Origin: Thermoanaerobaculia bacterium
GTDB taxonomy: Bacteria > Acidobacteriota > Thermoanaerobaculia > UBA5066
Assembly: GCA_022071945.1 (NCBI GenBank)
Contig: JAJVIN010000011.1
Span: 10,921-74,920, forward strand
Length of the DNA stretch: 64,000 bases
Direction of reading: 5' to 3'
The notes beneath the pieces are model-generated. The model was not told the origin of the DNA. It did no database searches and saw nothing but the letters and a program-made list of their open reading frames with translations. A program made the position numbers and the translations under genes. This document shows, piece by piece, positions 42,974 through 53,049 of the stretch; the first letter of the stretch is position 1; each line of letters starts with the position of its first letter.

Positions 42974-45061
42974 GTGCTCGAAACCGCTGTTGCCCCATCG
43001 CGATCCCAGGACCTTCTCGCCCTTCTCGGTCCCAGCCGGGAAGACCTGAAGACCTGGTACGCGTTAATGCACCTCGCACGCATCCTGGACGACAAGGCCC
43101 CGAACTACCTCAAGCAGGGCCTTGGCTGGTCCTATCACGCGCCCTGTGCGGGACACGACGGAATCCAGATCGCCCTGGGGACCACGTTCCGCCCGGGCCG
43201 CGACTACCTCTTCCCCTACTACCGTGACATGGCGACCTGTCTGGCGGCGGGTCTGACACCCGAGGAGATCCTGCTGAACGGAATGTCGAAGAAGACCGAT
43301 CCGGCCTCGGCGGGGCGCCACATGTCGAACCACTTCGCCAAGCCCGAGATCTACATCCAGAACGTCTCCTCGTGCGTGTCGAACCACGCGCAGCACGCGG
43401 CAGGGCTGGGACATGCGATCCGCAGCTACACGGGCACCAGCCTGGTGTTCTGCTCGATGGGGGAATCCTCCACATCCGAGGGCTACTTCTACGAGGCCGT
43501 CAACGGTGTCTCGAGAGAGAAGCTCCCCGTCATCTTCGTCATCCAGGACAACGGGTACGGGATCTCGGTCCCCAAGCACGAGCAGACGGCGAACCCTTTC
43601 CCATCCGACAACTTCTCGGGATTCCCGAACCTGAGGATCATCCACTGCGACGGCACGGACGTCCTCGACTCGATGCGGGCCATGCGGGAAGCCGTGGGGT
43701 TCGTGAGGACGGGCGCGGGCGGGGTGATCGTCCACGCGGAGTGCGTTCGCATCCACTCCCACTCGAACTCCGACAAGCACGAGCTCTACCGCTCCCCCGA
43801 AGAGCTCGCGGCCGCCCGCGCTCGCGACCCGCTTCCCAGGCTCCGCGCCGTGCTCCTCGAGGCCGGGTTCTCCGAGGGTGACCTCCGGGCGCTCGAGGAA
43901 GAGAACTGGAGGCGCTACGACGAGGCCGCCGACCGGGCCCGGCGCGCGCCCGATCCCGAGCCGGAATCGATCCACGACTTCGTCATCGCCGAGCCCTGGG
44001 TCCCGGCGGGTGACGGACTGGCGCTGGTCGAGAAGACGTCCGCCGTCAACGCCGACGGCTCGAAGAACCACGAGATGTCCCTCCTGGCCGCCATCAACAC
44101 CACGATGAAGGAACTCTTCCGCGAGAACGCCGACACGTTCATCTGGGGCCAGGACGTGGCCAACAAGGAGAAGGGCGGGATCTTCAACGTCACGAAGGGG
44201 ATGCAGCAGGAGTTCGGCCGGCACCGGGTCTTCAACGCCCCGATCGCGGAGAACTACATCGTGGGCACCGCCGACGGTTTCGCCCGGTACTGCGATGGAG
44301 TCAGGATCATCATCGAGGGCGCCGAGTTCGCCGACTACTTCTGGCCGGCCGCGGACCAGATGGTGGAGATCTCTCACGAGTACTGGAGAACGGCCGGGAA
44401 GTACTCGCCGAACATCACGATCCGGATCGCCTCCGGCGGCTACATCGGCGGCGGCCTCTACCACTCCCAGAACATCGAGGGCTGGCTCACGACGCTGCCG
44501 GGGATCCGGGTGGTCGTTCCCGCCTTCGCGGACGACGCGGCCGGACTCCTCCGGACGGCCGTCCGCTCGCGCGGCTGCACCGTCTACCTCGAGCCCAAGT
44601 TCCTCTACAACAACCCGATGGCCAAGACGAACGTGCCGCACGACTTTGCGGTTCCCTTCGGCAAGGCTCGCCGCCGCCGGTCCGGAACGGACCTGACGAT
44701 CGTGGCCTATGGGACCCCGGTCCACTTCGCCCTGGAGGCCGCCCAGACCCTGGCGGCCGAGGGGAAGGAAGTCGAAGTGCTCGATCTGCGGTCTTTGATG
44801 CCCCTCGACTTCGAGGCCATCGCCGCCTCGGTGAAGAAGACGTCGCGCGTCCTGATCGCACACGAGGACAAGGTGCATGGCGGCTTCGGGGGCGAGATCG
44901 CCGCGCGAATCAGCAACGAACTCTTCGCTCACCTCGACGCCCCGATCGAGCGCGTCGGCTCGACGTTCACCCCTGTCGGGTTCAACAGGATCCTCGAGCG
45001 CGCGGTCCTGCCGAGCACCGAGAAGGTTCTCGCCGCCGCGAGAAAGGTCCTGGCCTACTAG
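42974..45061 (+). CDS. Fused alpha/beta E1 component of a 2-oxoacid dehydrogenase
   Basis: A 695-residue thiamine-diphosphate enzyme starting at GTG 42974, with GGAGG about 8 bp upstream. The alpha half (about 1-340) has the TPP motif as GESSTSEGYFYEAVNGVS and DNGYGIS, with GES rather than GDG at its start, and H/S residues in the phosphorylation-loop region (RIHSHSNSDKH). The beta half (about 350-695) begins EMSLLAAINTTMKELF and carries FNAPIAENYIVGTADG. It should decarboxylate a branched-chain 2-oxoacid or pyruvate and acylate the lipoyl E2. E2 and E3 genes are not adjacent. Fused E1 enzymes of this size are known. Confidence 0.9.
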   Translation: MLETAVAPSRSQDLLALLGPSREDLKTWYALMHLARILDDKAPNYLKQGLGWSYHAPCAGHDGIQIALGTTFRPGRDYLFPYYRDMATCLAAGLTPEEILLNGMSKKTDPASAGRHMSNHFAKPEIYIQNVSSCVSNHAQHAAGLGHAIRSYTGTSLVFCSMGESSTSEGYFYEAVNGVSREKLPVIFVIQDNGYGISVPKHEQTANPFPSDNFSGFPNLRIIHCDGTDVLDSMRAMREAVGFVRTGAGGVIVHAECVRIHSHSNSDKHELYRSPEELAAARARDPLPRLRAVLLEAGFSEGDLRALEEENWRRYDEAADRARRAPDPEPESIHDFVIAEPWVPAGDGLALVEKTSAVNADGSKNHEMSLLAAINTTMKELFRENADTFIWGQDVANKEKGGIFNVTKGMQQEFGRHRVFNAPIAENYIVGTADGFARYCDGVRIIIEGAEFADYFWPAADQMVEISHEYWRTAGKYSPNITIRIASGGYIGGGLYHSQNIEGWLTTLPGIRVVVPAFADDAAGLLRTAVRSRGCTVYLEPKFLYNNPMAKTNVPHDFAVPFGKARRRRSGTDLTIVAYGTPVHFALEAAQTLAAEGKEVEVLDLRSLMPLDFEAIAASVKKTSRVLIAHEDKVHGGFGGEIAARISNELFAHLDAPIERVGSTFTPVGFNRILERAVLPSTEKVLAAARKVLAY

Positions 45062-45095
45062 CGGGGGTTTACCGCGCTCTCGGCGAGCTCCCGCC

Positions 45096-45180
45096 TGGGG
45101 GTCAGGCTCCTGGGGGTCAGGCTCCATCTGCTTGTCGAACGGAATGAAAGAGCCGGGGGTTGAAACCCCCGGCTAGATTC
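45096..45180. repeat. Direct repeat and dispersed hairpin, copy C
   Basis: A 15-bp direct repeat (CTGGGGGTCAGGCTC, about 45096-45125) precedes a perfect hairpin GCCGGGGGTT-GA-AACCCCCGGC (45152-45173) followed by TAGATTCC. The AGCCGGGG/CCCCGGCT ends match the elements at 149 and 49746. It also sits at the end of the dehydrogenase gene and could terminate it, though no T tract follows. Confidence 0.7.
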
Positions 45181-45241
45181 CTTCGGTCGCTGACGCGACG
45201 CACCGGGCTGGGATGTCCTCGCCGCGATGCGTTCCGGTTTT

Positions 45242-47194
45242 CTACCGGGCCGCGTTCGCGTTCATCTCCGCGTTGCGAGAGCTGTCCGACGTCTGGGCCG
45301 GATCGCGCATGCTGCTGGTGTGGCACCAGCCTTCCTTGTGCCCGCGGTTGTTGGCCCCCGGGAGCTGGCCCTTGGCCTTCTCGACGACGCCGTCCTCGGG
45401 GTCGCTCAGGAAGGGCTCGGTGGCGACCTGGCAATAGTCCCAGCGCCACCAGACCTCCGTCTCCGACGTCGTGAAGTAGTGGACCTTCGCGCGGGCCCAG
45501 CTCGGAATGCTCGCGAGCCAGGCTGCCGCGCCCGAATAGGTCAGGTCGTAGTTCGATCCGCAGCCGGCCCCGAAGATTTGGCCGAGGATGGCGAGGTTGC
45601 CGGCAAGGGCAGTTCCCTGGTAGGGGGTTCCGACGGACTGGATCAGCCGGTTGCCGGTCGCGCTATCGAGGCCGCTCCAGTAATAGGAGTAGAGATGAAG
45701 CGAGGCGCAGCCGCCCTGGCTGTGCGCGACGATGCCGTAAGAGTTGAACTTCGTCGCGCCGAAATCGCGGATGCGGCGGGCGAAGTCGTCGTGCGTGCGG
45801 CTCGCGTTCGGGTCGAGGAACGAAGCGGCGCCCGTGAACTGCGAGCTGGGCCACGGATTGCTGCCAGAACAGTAGCCATGAACGAGGAGGAGACCTTTCG
45901 GAGCCACGGCGTTCGTGCGGAACTTCGGGGACGGGGCCGGGCCCATCAGCATGTCGTCCGTGATCTCGTCGACGCGCTCGTCGGCGCGGAGTGCGGGCGG
46001 AAGTCTGCGAACGGAAAGCGCGACGGATTCGGCGGTCGCGACGGGCACGTAGGTATTCGGATCGGTGATCCGGACGTTGCGCAGCTCGAACGGCCGGCGC
46101 GCACCCGCACGGCTGATCCAGCGGCCATCCAGAGCGACAGGCAGGGTCGTCCCCTCGACGACGCTCATGCCGCCGATCCAGGCCAGGGGAATCCTCTGCC
46201 CGTCCGGCCCCGTCCCCCAGACTTCGGCGTGAGCGAGAAGCTGCATTCCGGGAGAGACGCCCGAAACCGGCAGGGCAATCCTCAGCCGGGTGTCATCGGC
46301 GGGCGCGGCGGAGACGTTCTCCCCAAGAGTGGCTGAGAGGGCCACCACGGGAAAGACGTGCTCGCTCGTTCGGATGAACTCCTTGCCCTCGGGGGTGACG
46401 CCGCGAACGATCACCTGGGCGGTGTGCTCGCCCGGCACCGAAGCCACGAACCGGGCGCGATAGCGGCCCTGACCGGCGTCCTGGAGCTCCACCTCCTCGA
46501 CAGCTCCATTCGGCAGCCGGATCGACGCGACGGCGGAATGGACGGCTCCGGAGACGGCTTCCTCCGGGGACCTGGCGGAGTCGAAAAGGGCCGTGACGAA
46601 GCCAATTTCGCTGCCCACCCTGAGGTCGTGGGTGTCCACGTACGAGTAGAGGCGGTAGGGCGAGCGGCTGGAAACGACGAGGAACCCCTCGGAGCCTCCG
46701 GCCCGCTTCCCTTCCGGGGCAGAGAGCTTCACGTTCCACACGCCGCTCTTGGCGCTGGCGAAGCTGAAGACCTCGGCGGGGTACGACGTCCCGTCGACGC
46801 CGGCCGCCGCTGTCTGCCGCCTGACGGCCTCCTCCGGAGCGCGCCTGAGGTCGTAGCTGATCTTGCCGGGCTGAGTGACCGAGAGTTGCCAGGCTGGGCT
46901 GTCGGGAGCGAACAGCAGGAGTTTCAGGTCGTCGGTGCTGTCGATCGGAACCCGAAGGCTCATCGGCTCGGCGCCCTCGGGCAGCTGGACGCGAATCATC
47001 GCGCTGCGAGATCTCACGCCGAGCTCCGCGGGCTCTGGGACCTTCATGGACGCCATCTCCTCGGGCGGCCCCGCGAGCTGCTTGAAGCCGGCGGGGAACT
47101 TCGAGTCGGTGGGGCCTCCGATACCCAGAGCCGCGAGGGCCGGTACCAAGAGGACTACAAGTGACAACGGGACAGACAGCCGTCGCAGGTTCAT
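45242..47194 (-). CDS. Secreted alpha/beta-hydrolase (lipase-like) with N-terminal beta domains
   Basis: A 650-residue exported protein with a signal peptide (LSVPLSLVVLLVPALAALG). Residues about 50-420 are beta-rich, with a choice-of-anchor-X-like arrangement (VRSRSAMIRVQLPEGAEP; GQGRYRARFVASVPGEHTAQV). The C-terminal part is an alpha/beta hydrolase: oxyanion strand LLLVHGYCSGSNPWP, nucleophile S492 in GIVAHSQGG, acid candidates in LSDPEDG (about 597-602) and H625 in GWCH. The cysteine pair near the active site may form a disulfide. Substrate is unknown; secreted lipases and amidases share this layout. It ends abruptly in NAEMNANAAR. Confidence 0.75.
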   Translation of the reverse strand: MNLRRLSVPLSLVVLLVPALAALGIGGPTDSKFPAGFKQLAGPPEEMASMKVPEPAELGVRSRSAMIRVQLPEGAEPMSLRVPIDSTDDLKLLLFAPDSPAWQLSVTQPGKISYDLRRAPEEAVRRQTAAAGVDGTSYPAEVFSFASAKSGVWNVKLSAPEGKRAGGSEGFLVVSSRSPYRLYSYVDTHDLRVGSEIGFVTALFDSARSPEEAVSGAVHSAVASIRLPNGAVEEVELQDAGQGRYRARFVASVPGEHTAQVIVRGVTPEGKEFIRTSEHVFPVVALSATLGENVSAAPADDTRLRIALPVSGVSPGMQLLAHAEVWGTGPDGQRIPLAWIGGMSVVEGTTLPVALDGRWISRAGARRPFELRNVRITDPNTYVPVATAESVALSVRRLPPALRADERVDEITDDMLMGPAPSPKFRTNAVAPKGLLLVHGYCSGSNPWPSSQFTGAASFLDPNASRTHDDFARRIRDFGATKFNSYGIVAHSQGGCASLHLYSYYWSGLDSATGNRLIQSVGTPYQGTALAGNLAILGQIFGAGCGSNYDLTYSGAAAWLASIPSWARAKVHYFTTSETEVWWRWDYCQVATEPFLSDPEDGVVEKAKGQLPGANNRGHKEGWCHTSSMRDPAQTSDSSRNAEMNANAAR

Positions 47195-47328
47195 CGTCGG
47201 AACTCCTCCCAGTCCGTGGCGGGCCTCACAGCCCGCTCTTGTGCGTAAACGCTCATTTTAGAAGAAAGAGGAGCGTATGGAGAGGCCGGGACGAAAAAGG
47301 ACAGCCGCCAACTAGATGGCCAGAGAAG

Positions 47329-47358
47329 GTTCGGCCCGGCGTTTCCGCCGGGCCGAAC
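47329..47358 (-). terminator. Hairpin downstream of groEL
   Basis: Perfect 13-bp stem GTTCGGCCCGGCG / CGCCGGGCCGAAC with a TTTC loop, 27 bp after the groEL stop. On the minus strand it is followed by CTTCTC rather than a T run, so it is a weak or Rho-assisted terminator. Confidence 0.65.
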
Positions 47359-47385
47359 GAGTTTCAGGGTTCTGGGATCAGGGGA

Positions 47386-49029
<1,644 letters not shown>

Positions 49030-49089
49030 TTACCTCTTCGGTATTTCTGTGTCTATTTCAAACAAAAGGCCGGAACGGACGTCCGGCTC

Positions 49090-49380
49090 TTACTTCTCGA
49101 GAATCGCGAGGACCTCGTCCTCACGGAGGATGAGGTAGTCCTCATCGTTGAACTTGATCTCGGTGCCCGCGTACTTGCCGATGAGGATGTGGTCACCCTT
49201 CTTGACGTCGAGGGGGATCCTCTTGCCGGAATCGTCGAACTTGCCCTCGCCGACGGCCTCGACCGTGGCTTCCATCGGCTTTTCCTTGGCCGTGTCAGGG
49301 ATGATGATGCCGCCCCGGATCTGCTCCTTGGGCTCGACGCGCTTCACGAGAAGACGGTCATAGAGAGGACGAACCTTCAT
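49090..49380 (-). CDS. groS: Co-chaperonin GroES (Hsp10)
   Basis: A 96-residue lid of the GroEL chamber. [16 protein letters not shown] is the conserved N terminus, the mobile loop is [16 protein letters not shown], and the terminal [14 protein letters not shown] is standard. AAGGAG lies 6 bp before its ATG. First gene of groES-groEL; the 5' leader holds the CIRCE element. Confidence 0.98.
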   Translation of the reverse strand: MKVRPLYDRLLVKRVEPKEQIRGGIIIPDTAKEKPMEATVEAVGEGKFDDSGKRIPLDVKKGDHILIGKYAGTEIKFNDEDYLILREDEVLAILEK

Positions 49381-49473
49381 GGAAAACTCCTTTCGGACTG
49401 CTTGGGCTTCGAGCGGCAGAACGCCGCGAAACTCAACTTCAGGCTTTCTTCAAATCTCGTTTCCGAGGCGTTG

Positions 49474-49500
49474 TTAGCACTCCCGGTTGACGAGTGCTAA
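49474..49500 (-). promoter_or_regulatory. CIRCE operator of groES-groEL
   Basis: Perfect consensus TTAGCACTC-N9-GAGTGCTAA, the binding site of the heat-shock repressor HrcA. It abuts the -10 hexamer, so HrcA binding would block the transcription start. hrcA itself is not in this window. Confidence 0.97.
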
Positions 49501-49527
49501 TTTAGGGACGACTCCGAAATCTGTCAA
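49499..49527 (-). promoter_or_regulatory. Sigma70-type promoter of groES-groEL
   Basis: Minus-strand TTGACA (49527-49522), a 17-bp spacer and TAAATT (49504-49499). The -10 touches CIRCE, so this is a vegetative promoter held off by HrcA. Confidence 0.88.
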
Positions 49528-49745
49528 GGGGCTTGTGAGATTTCTTTTCCTCGCTCGCGGACCCTGGGGCGTCTCTGCCTTCATCGGGTCCAGCGGTCAG
49601 CTTGGCATTCCGGCTCGTTGCTACGCACGGACCGGGCCAGAAGTCGAGGTCCGACCGCTCCGCAGACTCCGCGTCCATTTGTCGCCCGTACCCGGCTCCC
49701 GCCTCACGCTCCGGGATCGCACATCTCCCACCTTCGCCCGCGGGC
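49528..49745. other. Gene-free stretch upstream of groES
   Basis: Between the groES promoter and the hairpin elements I see no supported gene. Short frames here lack start context and family signal. With the repeats and the region to 49924 it forms a gap of about 540 bp. Confidence 0.5.
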
Positions 49746-49806
49746 AGCCGGGGGCAGCGCACAGCTTGCCCCCGGCTCATCTCTGCCGCCCCGCAGGGGC
49801 CAGGGG
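49746..49806. repeat. Dispersed hairpin element, copy B
   Basis: Same two-hairpin order as copy A: AGCCGGGGGCAGCGC, CTTGCCCCCGGCT, then CATCTCTGCCGCCCC and a GCCCC/GGGGC stem. It aligns with 149-209 over about 60 bp with scattered substitutions, including compensatory changes in the stem (GGGGACA/TGTCCCC there, GGGGGCA/TGCCCCC-like here). Confidence 0.78.
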
Positions 49807-49811
49807 ACATG

Positions 49812-49843
49812 AGCCGGGGACAAACGCCGTGCTGTCCCCGGCT
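49812..49843. repeat. Dispersed hairpin element, copy D
   Basis: Perfect 11-bp arms AGCCGGGGACA/TGTCCCCGGCT around a 10-nt loop. The arms are identical to those at 149-180, but the loop differs. It lies 5 bp after copy B, so the two form a cluster. Confidence 0.85.
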
Positions 49844-49924
49844 CCACGGGTTTCACGACCCGCTCAGCGGGGTCCCATGCCCGACCCCGGGCTCCCTCCC
49901 TGGCCTCCAGCTTTGACCCTCGCC

Positions 49925-51085
49925 CTAGGCGTTCTCCTTCGAGAACTCCGCGAGCGTGAACGCGAGGAACTCCTTCTGCCCGCCCGTCAGTTCCGGGAAA
50001 ACCGGAATCGCGACCGTCTCGTTCGCGGCCCGCTCCGACTCGGGCAGGTCCCCCACCTTGCCGCCCCAGGACGCAAAGCACTCCTGCAGGTGCAGCGGGA
50101 CCGGGTAATAGACGGCGTGACCGATCTGGCGTTCGGCCAGACGCGCCTTGAGGGCTTCCCGTCTTCCCTTCCCCACTCTCACGACGAACTGGTTGAAGAC
50201 GTGGAAGCAGCCGTTTGCCTCCACGGGGAAAGAGAGCCCGCCCTCCGCGAAGGGCCTCCCGCCAAACTCCGCAAAGAGGGTCTGGATCTCGTGCGCGTTC
50301 CTTCGCCGCCCCTCGGCCCAGCCATCCAGGTGCGGGAGCTTGATGTGCAAGACAGCTGCTTGTAGAGCATCCAGGCGGAAGTTCCCCCCCACCATCTTGT
50401 GGTGGTAGCGGCTCGTCTCGCCGTGAGTCCGGAGGGCCTTGACCTTGGCGTACCAGCCCTCGTCATTTGTCGTCACCATGCCCCCGTCTCCGAACCCTCC
50501 CAGGTTCTTCGAGGGGAAGAAGGAGAAGCACCCGAAGTCGCCCAGGCTCCCGGCTTTCTTGCCCTTGTAGGCGGCCCCAAGCGACTGGCAGGCGTCCTCG
50601 ATGACGGGAATGCCTTTCTCCCGGGCCACGTCGAGGATGGGATCCATGTCCGCGCACTGGCCGAAGAGGTGGATGGGCTGGATCGCCTTTGTTCTCGGCG
50701 TGATGACCTTCCGGAGCTTCTCGGGATCGACGTTGTACGTCGCGGGGTCGATATCGCAGAAGACGGCCCGCGCCCCGAGGCGGGCGACGGCGCCCGCGGA
50801 CGAAAAGAACGTGTAGGGGGACGTCACGACCTCGTCACCCGGCCCCACGCCGATGGCCATCATCGCGGCGAGCTGGGCGTCGGTGCCCGACGACATTCCG
50901 ACCGCGAACCGGGCGCCGACGTACTCGGCCACGGCCTTCTCGAAGGCCTCGACCCGGGCTCCGAGGATGAAAAGCTGGCTTTCGAAGAGCTCCGCCGTCG
51001 TCCTCAGCACCTCTTCCTTGATGGATTGGTACTGAGGCCTGAGGTCGAGGAGAGGAACGGAAACTGGAGTTGGGATTTGACGCAT
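49925..51085 (-). CDS. DegT/DnrJ/EryC1/StrS-family PLP aminotransferase
   Basis: A 386-residue sugar aminotransferase, likely making an amino-sugar nucleotide for surface glycan. PLP residues are K193 (FPSKNLGGFGDGG) and D164 (VIEDACQSLG); SSGTDAQLAAMMAIG binds the phosphate. ATG 51085 is chosen because PVPLLDLRPQYQSI is the family start; the frame continues to 51226 without support and would overlap the divergent gene. It stands alone, so its nucleotide-sugar substrate cannot be deduced. Confidence 0.9.
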   Translation of the reverse strand: MRQIPTPVSVPLLDLRPQYQSIKEEVLRTTAELFESQLFILGARVEAFEKAVAEYVGARFAVGMSSGTDAQLAAMMAIGVGPGDEVVTSPYTFFSSAGAVARLGARAVFCDIDPATYNVDPEKLRKVITPRTKAIQPIHLFGQCADMDPILDVAREKGIPVIEDACQSLGAAYKGKKAGSLGDFGCFSFFPSKNLGGFGDGGMVTTNDEGWYAKVKALRTHGETSRYHHKMVGGNFRLDALQAAVLHIKLPHLDGWAEGRRRNAHEIQTLFAEFGGRPFAEGGLSFPVEANGCFHVFNQFVVRVGKGRREALKARLAERQIGHAVYYPVPLHLQECFASWGGKVGDLPESERAANETVAIPVFPELTGGQKEFLAFTLAEFSKENA

Positions 51086-51218
51086 CAATCTAAAAGCATA
51101 ACGCCCGGGAGGAAGAGGCGGCAGTGGTCCGGAGCTTGCCTCCTGTTTTGAGAGCGCCGTCTTACGGGGACGGTCTCGATAGAATCCAGGCTGGCAATCG
51201 CGCACGAGGAGGTACTCC

Positions 51219-52520
51219 GTGGACATGCTGCTCCATCGTCACCGGGCAGGAAACAGGACCCCCTGTTCCGTCTGGCTTCGCGCCGGGCTTCTTGGAATCG
51301 GGATTCTTTCGACTTCCCTGGCCTCGACGGCCGCCCAGGCGCAGGGAGGGGGCATCACGCTCTTCACCGGCCGCTACCTTTCCGGGGAGTCCCAGACCTT
51401 CTTCCGGGACGAGCCGGATCTGCGCTACACGCGAATCGGCGCCGGCACGACCAAATCCGTCGGCGTCACGAAGGGATGCGAGGCGACGCTCTACGAGTTT
51501 CCAGGGTATCAGGGCAACTTCGTGAGAATCCGCGGGAACGACAACAACCTCGACAACACGATCCTGAGGCAGAACTCCGTGGGATCGATCAAGGTCTCCT
51601 GCCCCGTTCCGAGCTCGGGATCCTCGATGGGCGGGGGCACCGAGCAGACTGTGAGCCGAGGATGGGTGACTCTCTTCAGCGACCGCCGGTTCACGGGCAA
51701 GAGCGAGACTTTCCAGGGTGACGTCCCAGACCTCAACAGAACGCGGCTTGGGGCCCGCTCCGCGAGCTCCCTGCGCGTGGCGGAGGGGTGCACCGCCATC
51801 CTCTTCGAGTACCAGGACTACAAGGGACGGTCGACCCTTTTCCGCGAGCAAGACGGCGACCTGGGCAACAGCTCGGTCGGGGACAACTCGGCCTCCTCGC
51901 TTCGCCTCTATTGCGGCAAGGAGCACTCCCAGGACGGCTCGGACGGGCCGATCCTCGGCCAGCGGCCCCGCTACGGCGCCACGCTCTTTCGCGACCGCTC
52001 CCTCGGCGGGCCCAGCGAGACGTTCGACCAGGACGTGCCGGATCTCTCGACGACGGTCTTTGGCGCCCGGCGCGCCAGCTCCATCGACGTGACTCCCGGC
52101 TGCGCGGCCACTCTCTACGAGTTCCCGTTCTTCAGGGGCCGCTCGGTCACGGTCCGGGCGAGGGACAACAACCTCGGCAACACGGCGGTGGGAGAAGACA
52201 CGGTCTCCTCCCTTCAGGTGCGGTGCGCGAGCTCAGTGGCCGGACCGGCCGCTCCGTCGCGCGGCATCACCCTCTACCGGGACCGCAGCCTGAGGGGACC
52301 GAGTCAGATCTTCGACCGGGACGTCCCCGACCTCTCGGTGACGGCGATCGGGGCGCGGACCGCAAGCTCGGTCGCGATCTCGCCCGGCTGCGTCGCCATC
52401 CTCTTCGAGCAGCCGGGATACCAGGGCCGCTCCACGACCTTCAAGGACCGCGACAACAACCTCGCCAACACGGAAGTGGGCGAGGACCAGGCCTCTTCTC
52501 TTCGCATCATCTGCAACTGA
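51219..52520 (+). CDS. Secreted protein of four beta/gamma-crystallin domains
   Basis: A 433-residue protein starting at GTG 51219 (AGGAGG 6 bp upstream; ATG 51225 is the alternative). After the signal peptide come four domains of about 85 residues, each with two Greek-key halves: a first half like ITLFTGRYLSGESQTF and a second like ATLYEFPGYQGNFVRI. Second halves of domains 2-4 carry calcium-type motifs (DNSASS, EDTVSS, EDQASS); domain 1 has QNSVGS, and first halves have GARSASS-like variants. Domains end with Cys (LYC, VRC, IIC). It probably binds Ca2+ outside the cell; role unknown. Confidence 0.85.
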   Translation: MDMLLHRHRAGNRTPCSVWLRAGLLGIGILSTSLASTAAQAQGGGITLFTGRYLSGESQTFFRDEPDLRYTRIGAGTTKSVGVTKGCEATLYEFPGYQGNFVRIRGNDNNLDNTILRQNSVGSIKVSCPVPSSGSSMGGGTEQTVSRGWVTLFSDRRFTGKSETFQGDVPDLNRTRLGARSASSLRVAEGCTAILFEYQDYKGRSTLFREQDGDLGNSSVGDNSASSLRLYCGKEHSQDGSDGPILGQRPRYGATLFRDRSLGGPSETFDQDVPDLSTTVFGARRASSIDVTPGCAATLYEFPFFRGRSVTVRARDNNLGNTAVGEDTVSSLQVRCASSVAGPAAPSRGITLYRDRSLRGPSQIFDRDVPDLSVTAIGARTASSVAISPGCVAILFEQPGYQGRSTTFKDRDNNLANTEVGEDQASSLRIICN

Positions 52521-52528
52521 CGCAAGAC

Positions 52529-52565
52529 GGGCGCGGCGGAACGTCTCCTCGTCCCCGCCGCGCCC
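52529..52565. terminator. Hairpin between crystallin and mscL genes
   Basis: Perfect 11-bp arms GGGCGCGGCGG/CCGCCGCGCCC with a 15-nt loop, in a convergent gap. It could end transcripts from either side; no T run is seen. Confidence 0.45.
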
Positions 52566-52587
52566 GGCACGATCTCCCGGCCTTCTT

Positions 52588-52992
52588 CTACTTCTTCGCC
52601 TTCAACAGATCCCGGATTTCCGCGAGGAGCTTTTCCTGCGCGGGCGGTTCGGCAGGCGCCGCCGGCGCCGCCACTTCCTTCCGCTTCAGCGCGTTCATTG
52701 CCTTGATGACCATGAAGATGGCCCAGGCCACGATCACGAAGTCGAAGCACGCCTGCAGGAACTTCCCGTAGCCGAGGACCACGGCCGGAGCCTCGGCCGT
52801 CTTCGCCTTCAGGGTGATGGCAAGGCTCGTGAAGTCCACTCCTCCGATTAGAAGCCCGAGTGGAGGAGTGACAACGTCCGCCACGAAGGACGACACGATC
52901 TTCCCGAACGCCCCTCCGATGATGACGCCGACGGCCAGATCGACGACGTTGCCCTTGACCGCGAATTCCTGGAACTCCTTGATGATGCCCAT
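52588..52992 (-). CDS. mscL: Large-conductance mechanosensitive channel
   Basis: A 134-residue inner-membrane channel that opens under hypo-osmotic shock. The first helix [28 protein letters not shown] has the pore-lining pattern, the second is [18 protein letters not shown], and the cytoplasmic helix bundle ([15 protein letters not shown]) ends it. The [12 protein letters not shown] linker is typical. GGAGG lies upstream of the ATG. It is 57 bp after the DUF481 gene and probably the last gene of that transcript. Confidence 0.95.
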   Translation of the reverse strand: MGIIKEFQEFAVKGNVVDLAVGVIIGGAFGKIVSSFVADVVTPPLGLLIGGVDFTSLAITLKAKTAEAPAVVLGYGKFLQACFDFVIVAWAIFMVIKAMNALKRKEVAAPAAPAEPPAQEKLLAEIRDLLKAKK

Positions 52993-53049
52993 TCCGACAG
53001 TCCCTCCTTTCGTTCCCGTGGCAGGCCCGGCCGGTTTCCGGCGCGGGTC

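Noticed and set aside
43064-45127. 687-residue minus-strand frame opposite the E1 gene
   Set aside because: Shadow frame of a well-supported enzyme gene; rich in Arg, Asp and Gly with no family blocks.
45152-45173. Classical terminator after the E1 gene
   Set aside because: Perfect stem but no T tract on either strand and sequence shared with the dispersed hairpins, so it is better described as a repeat.
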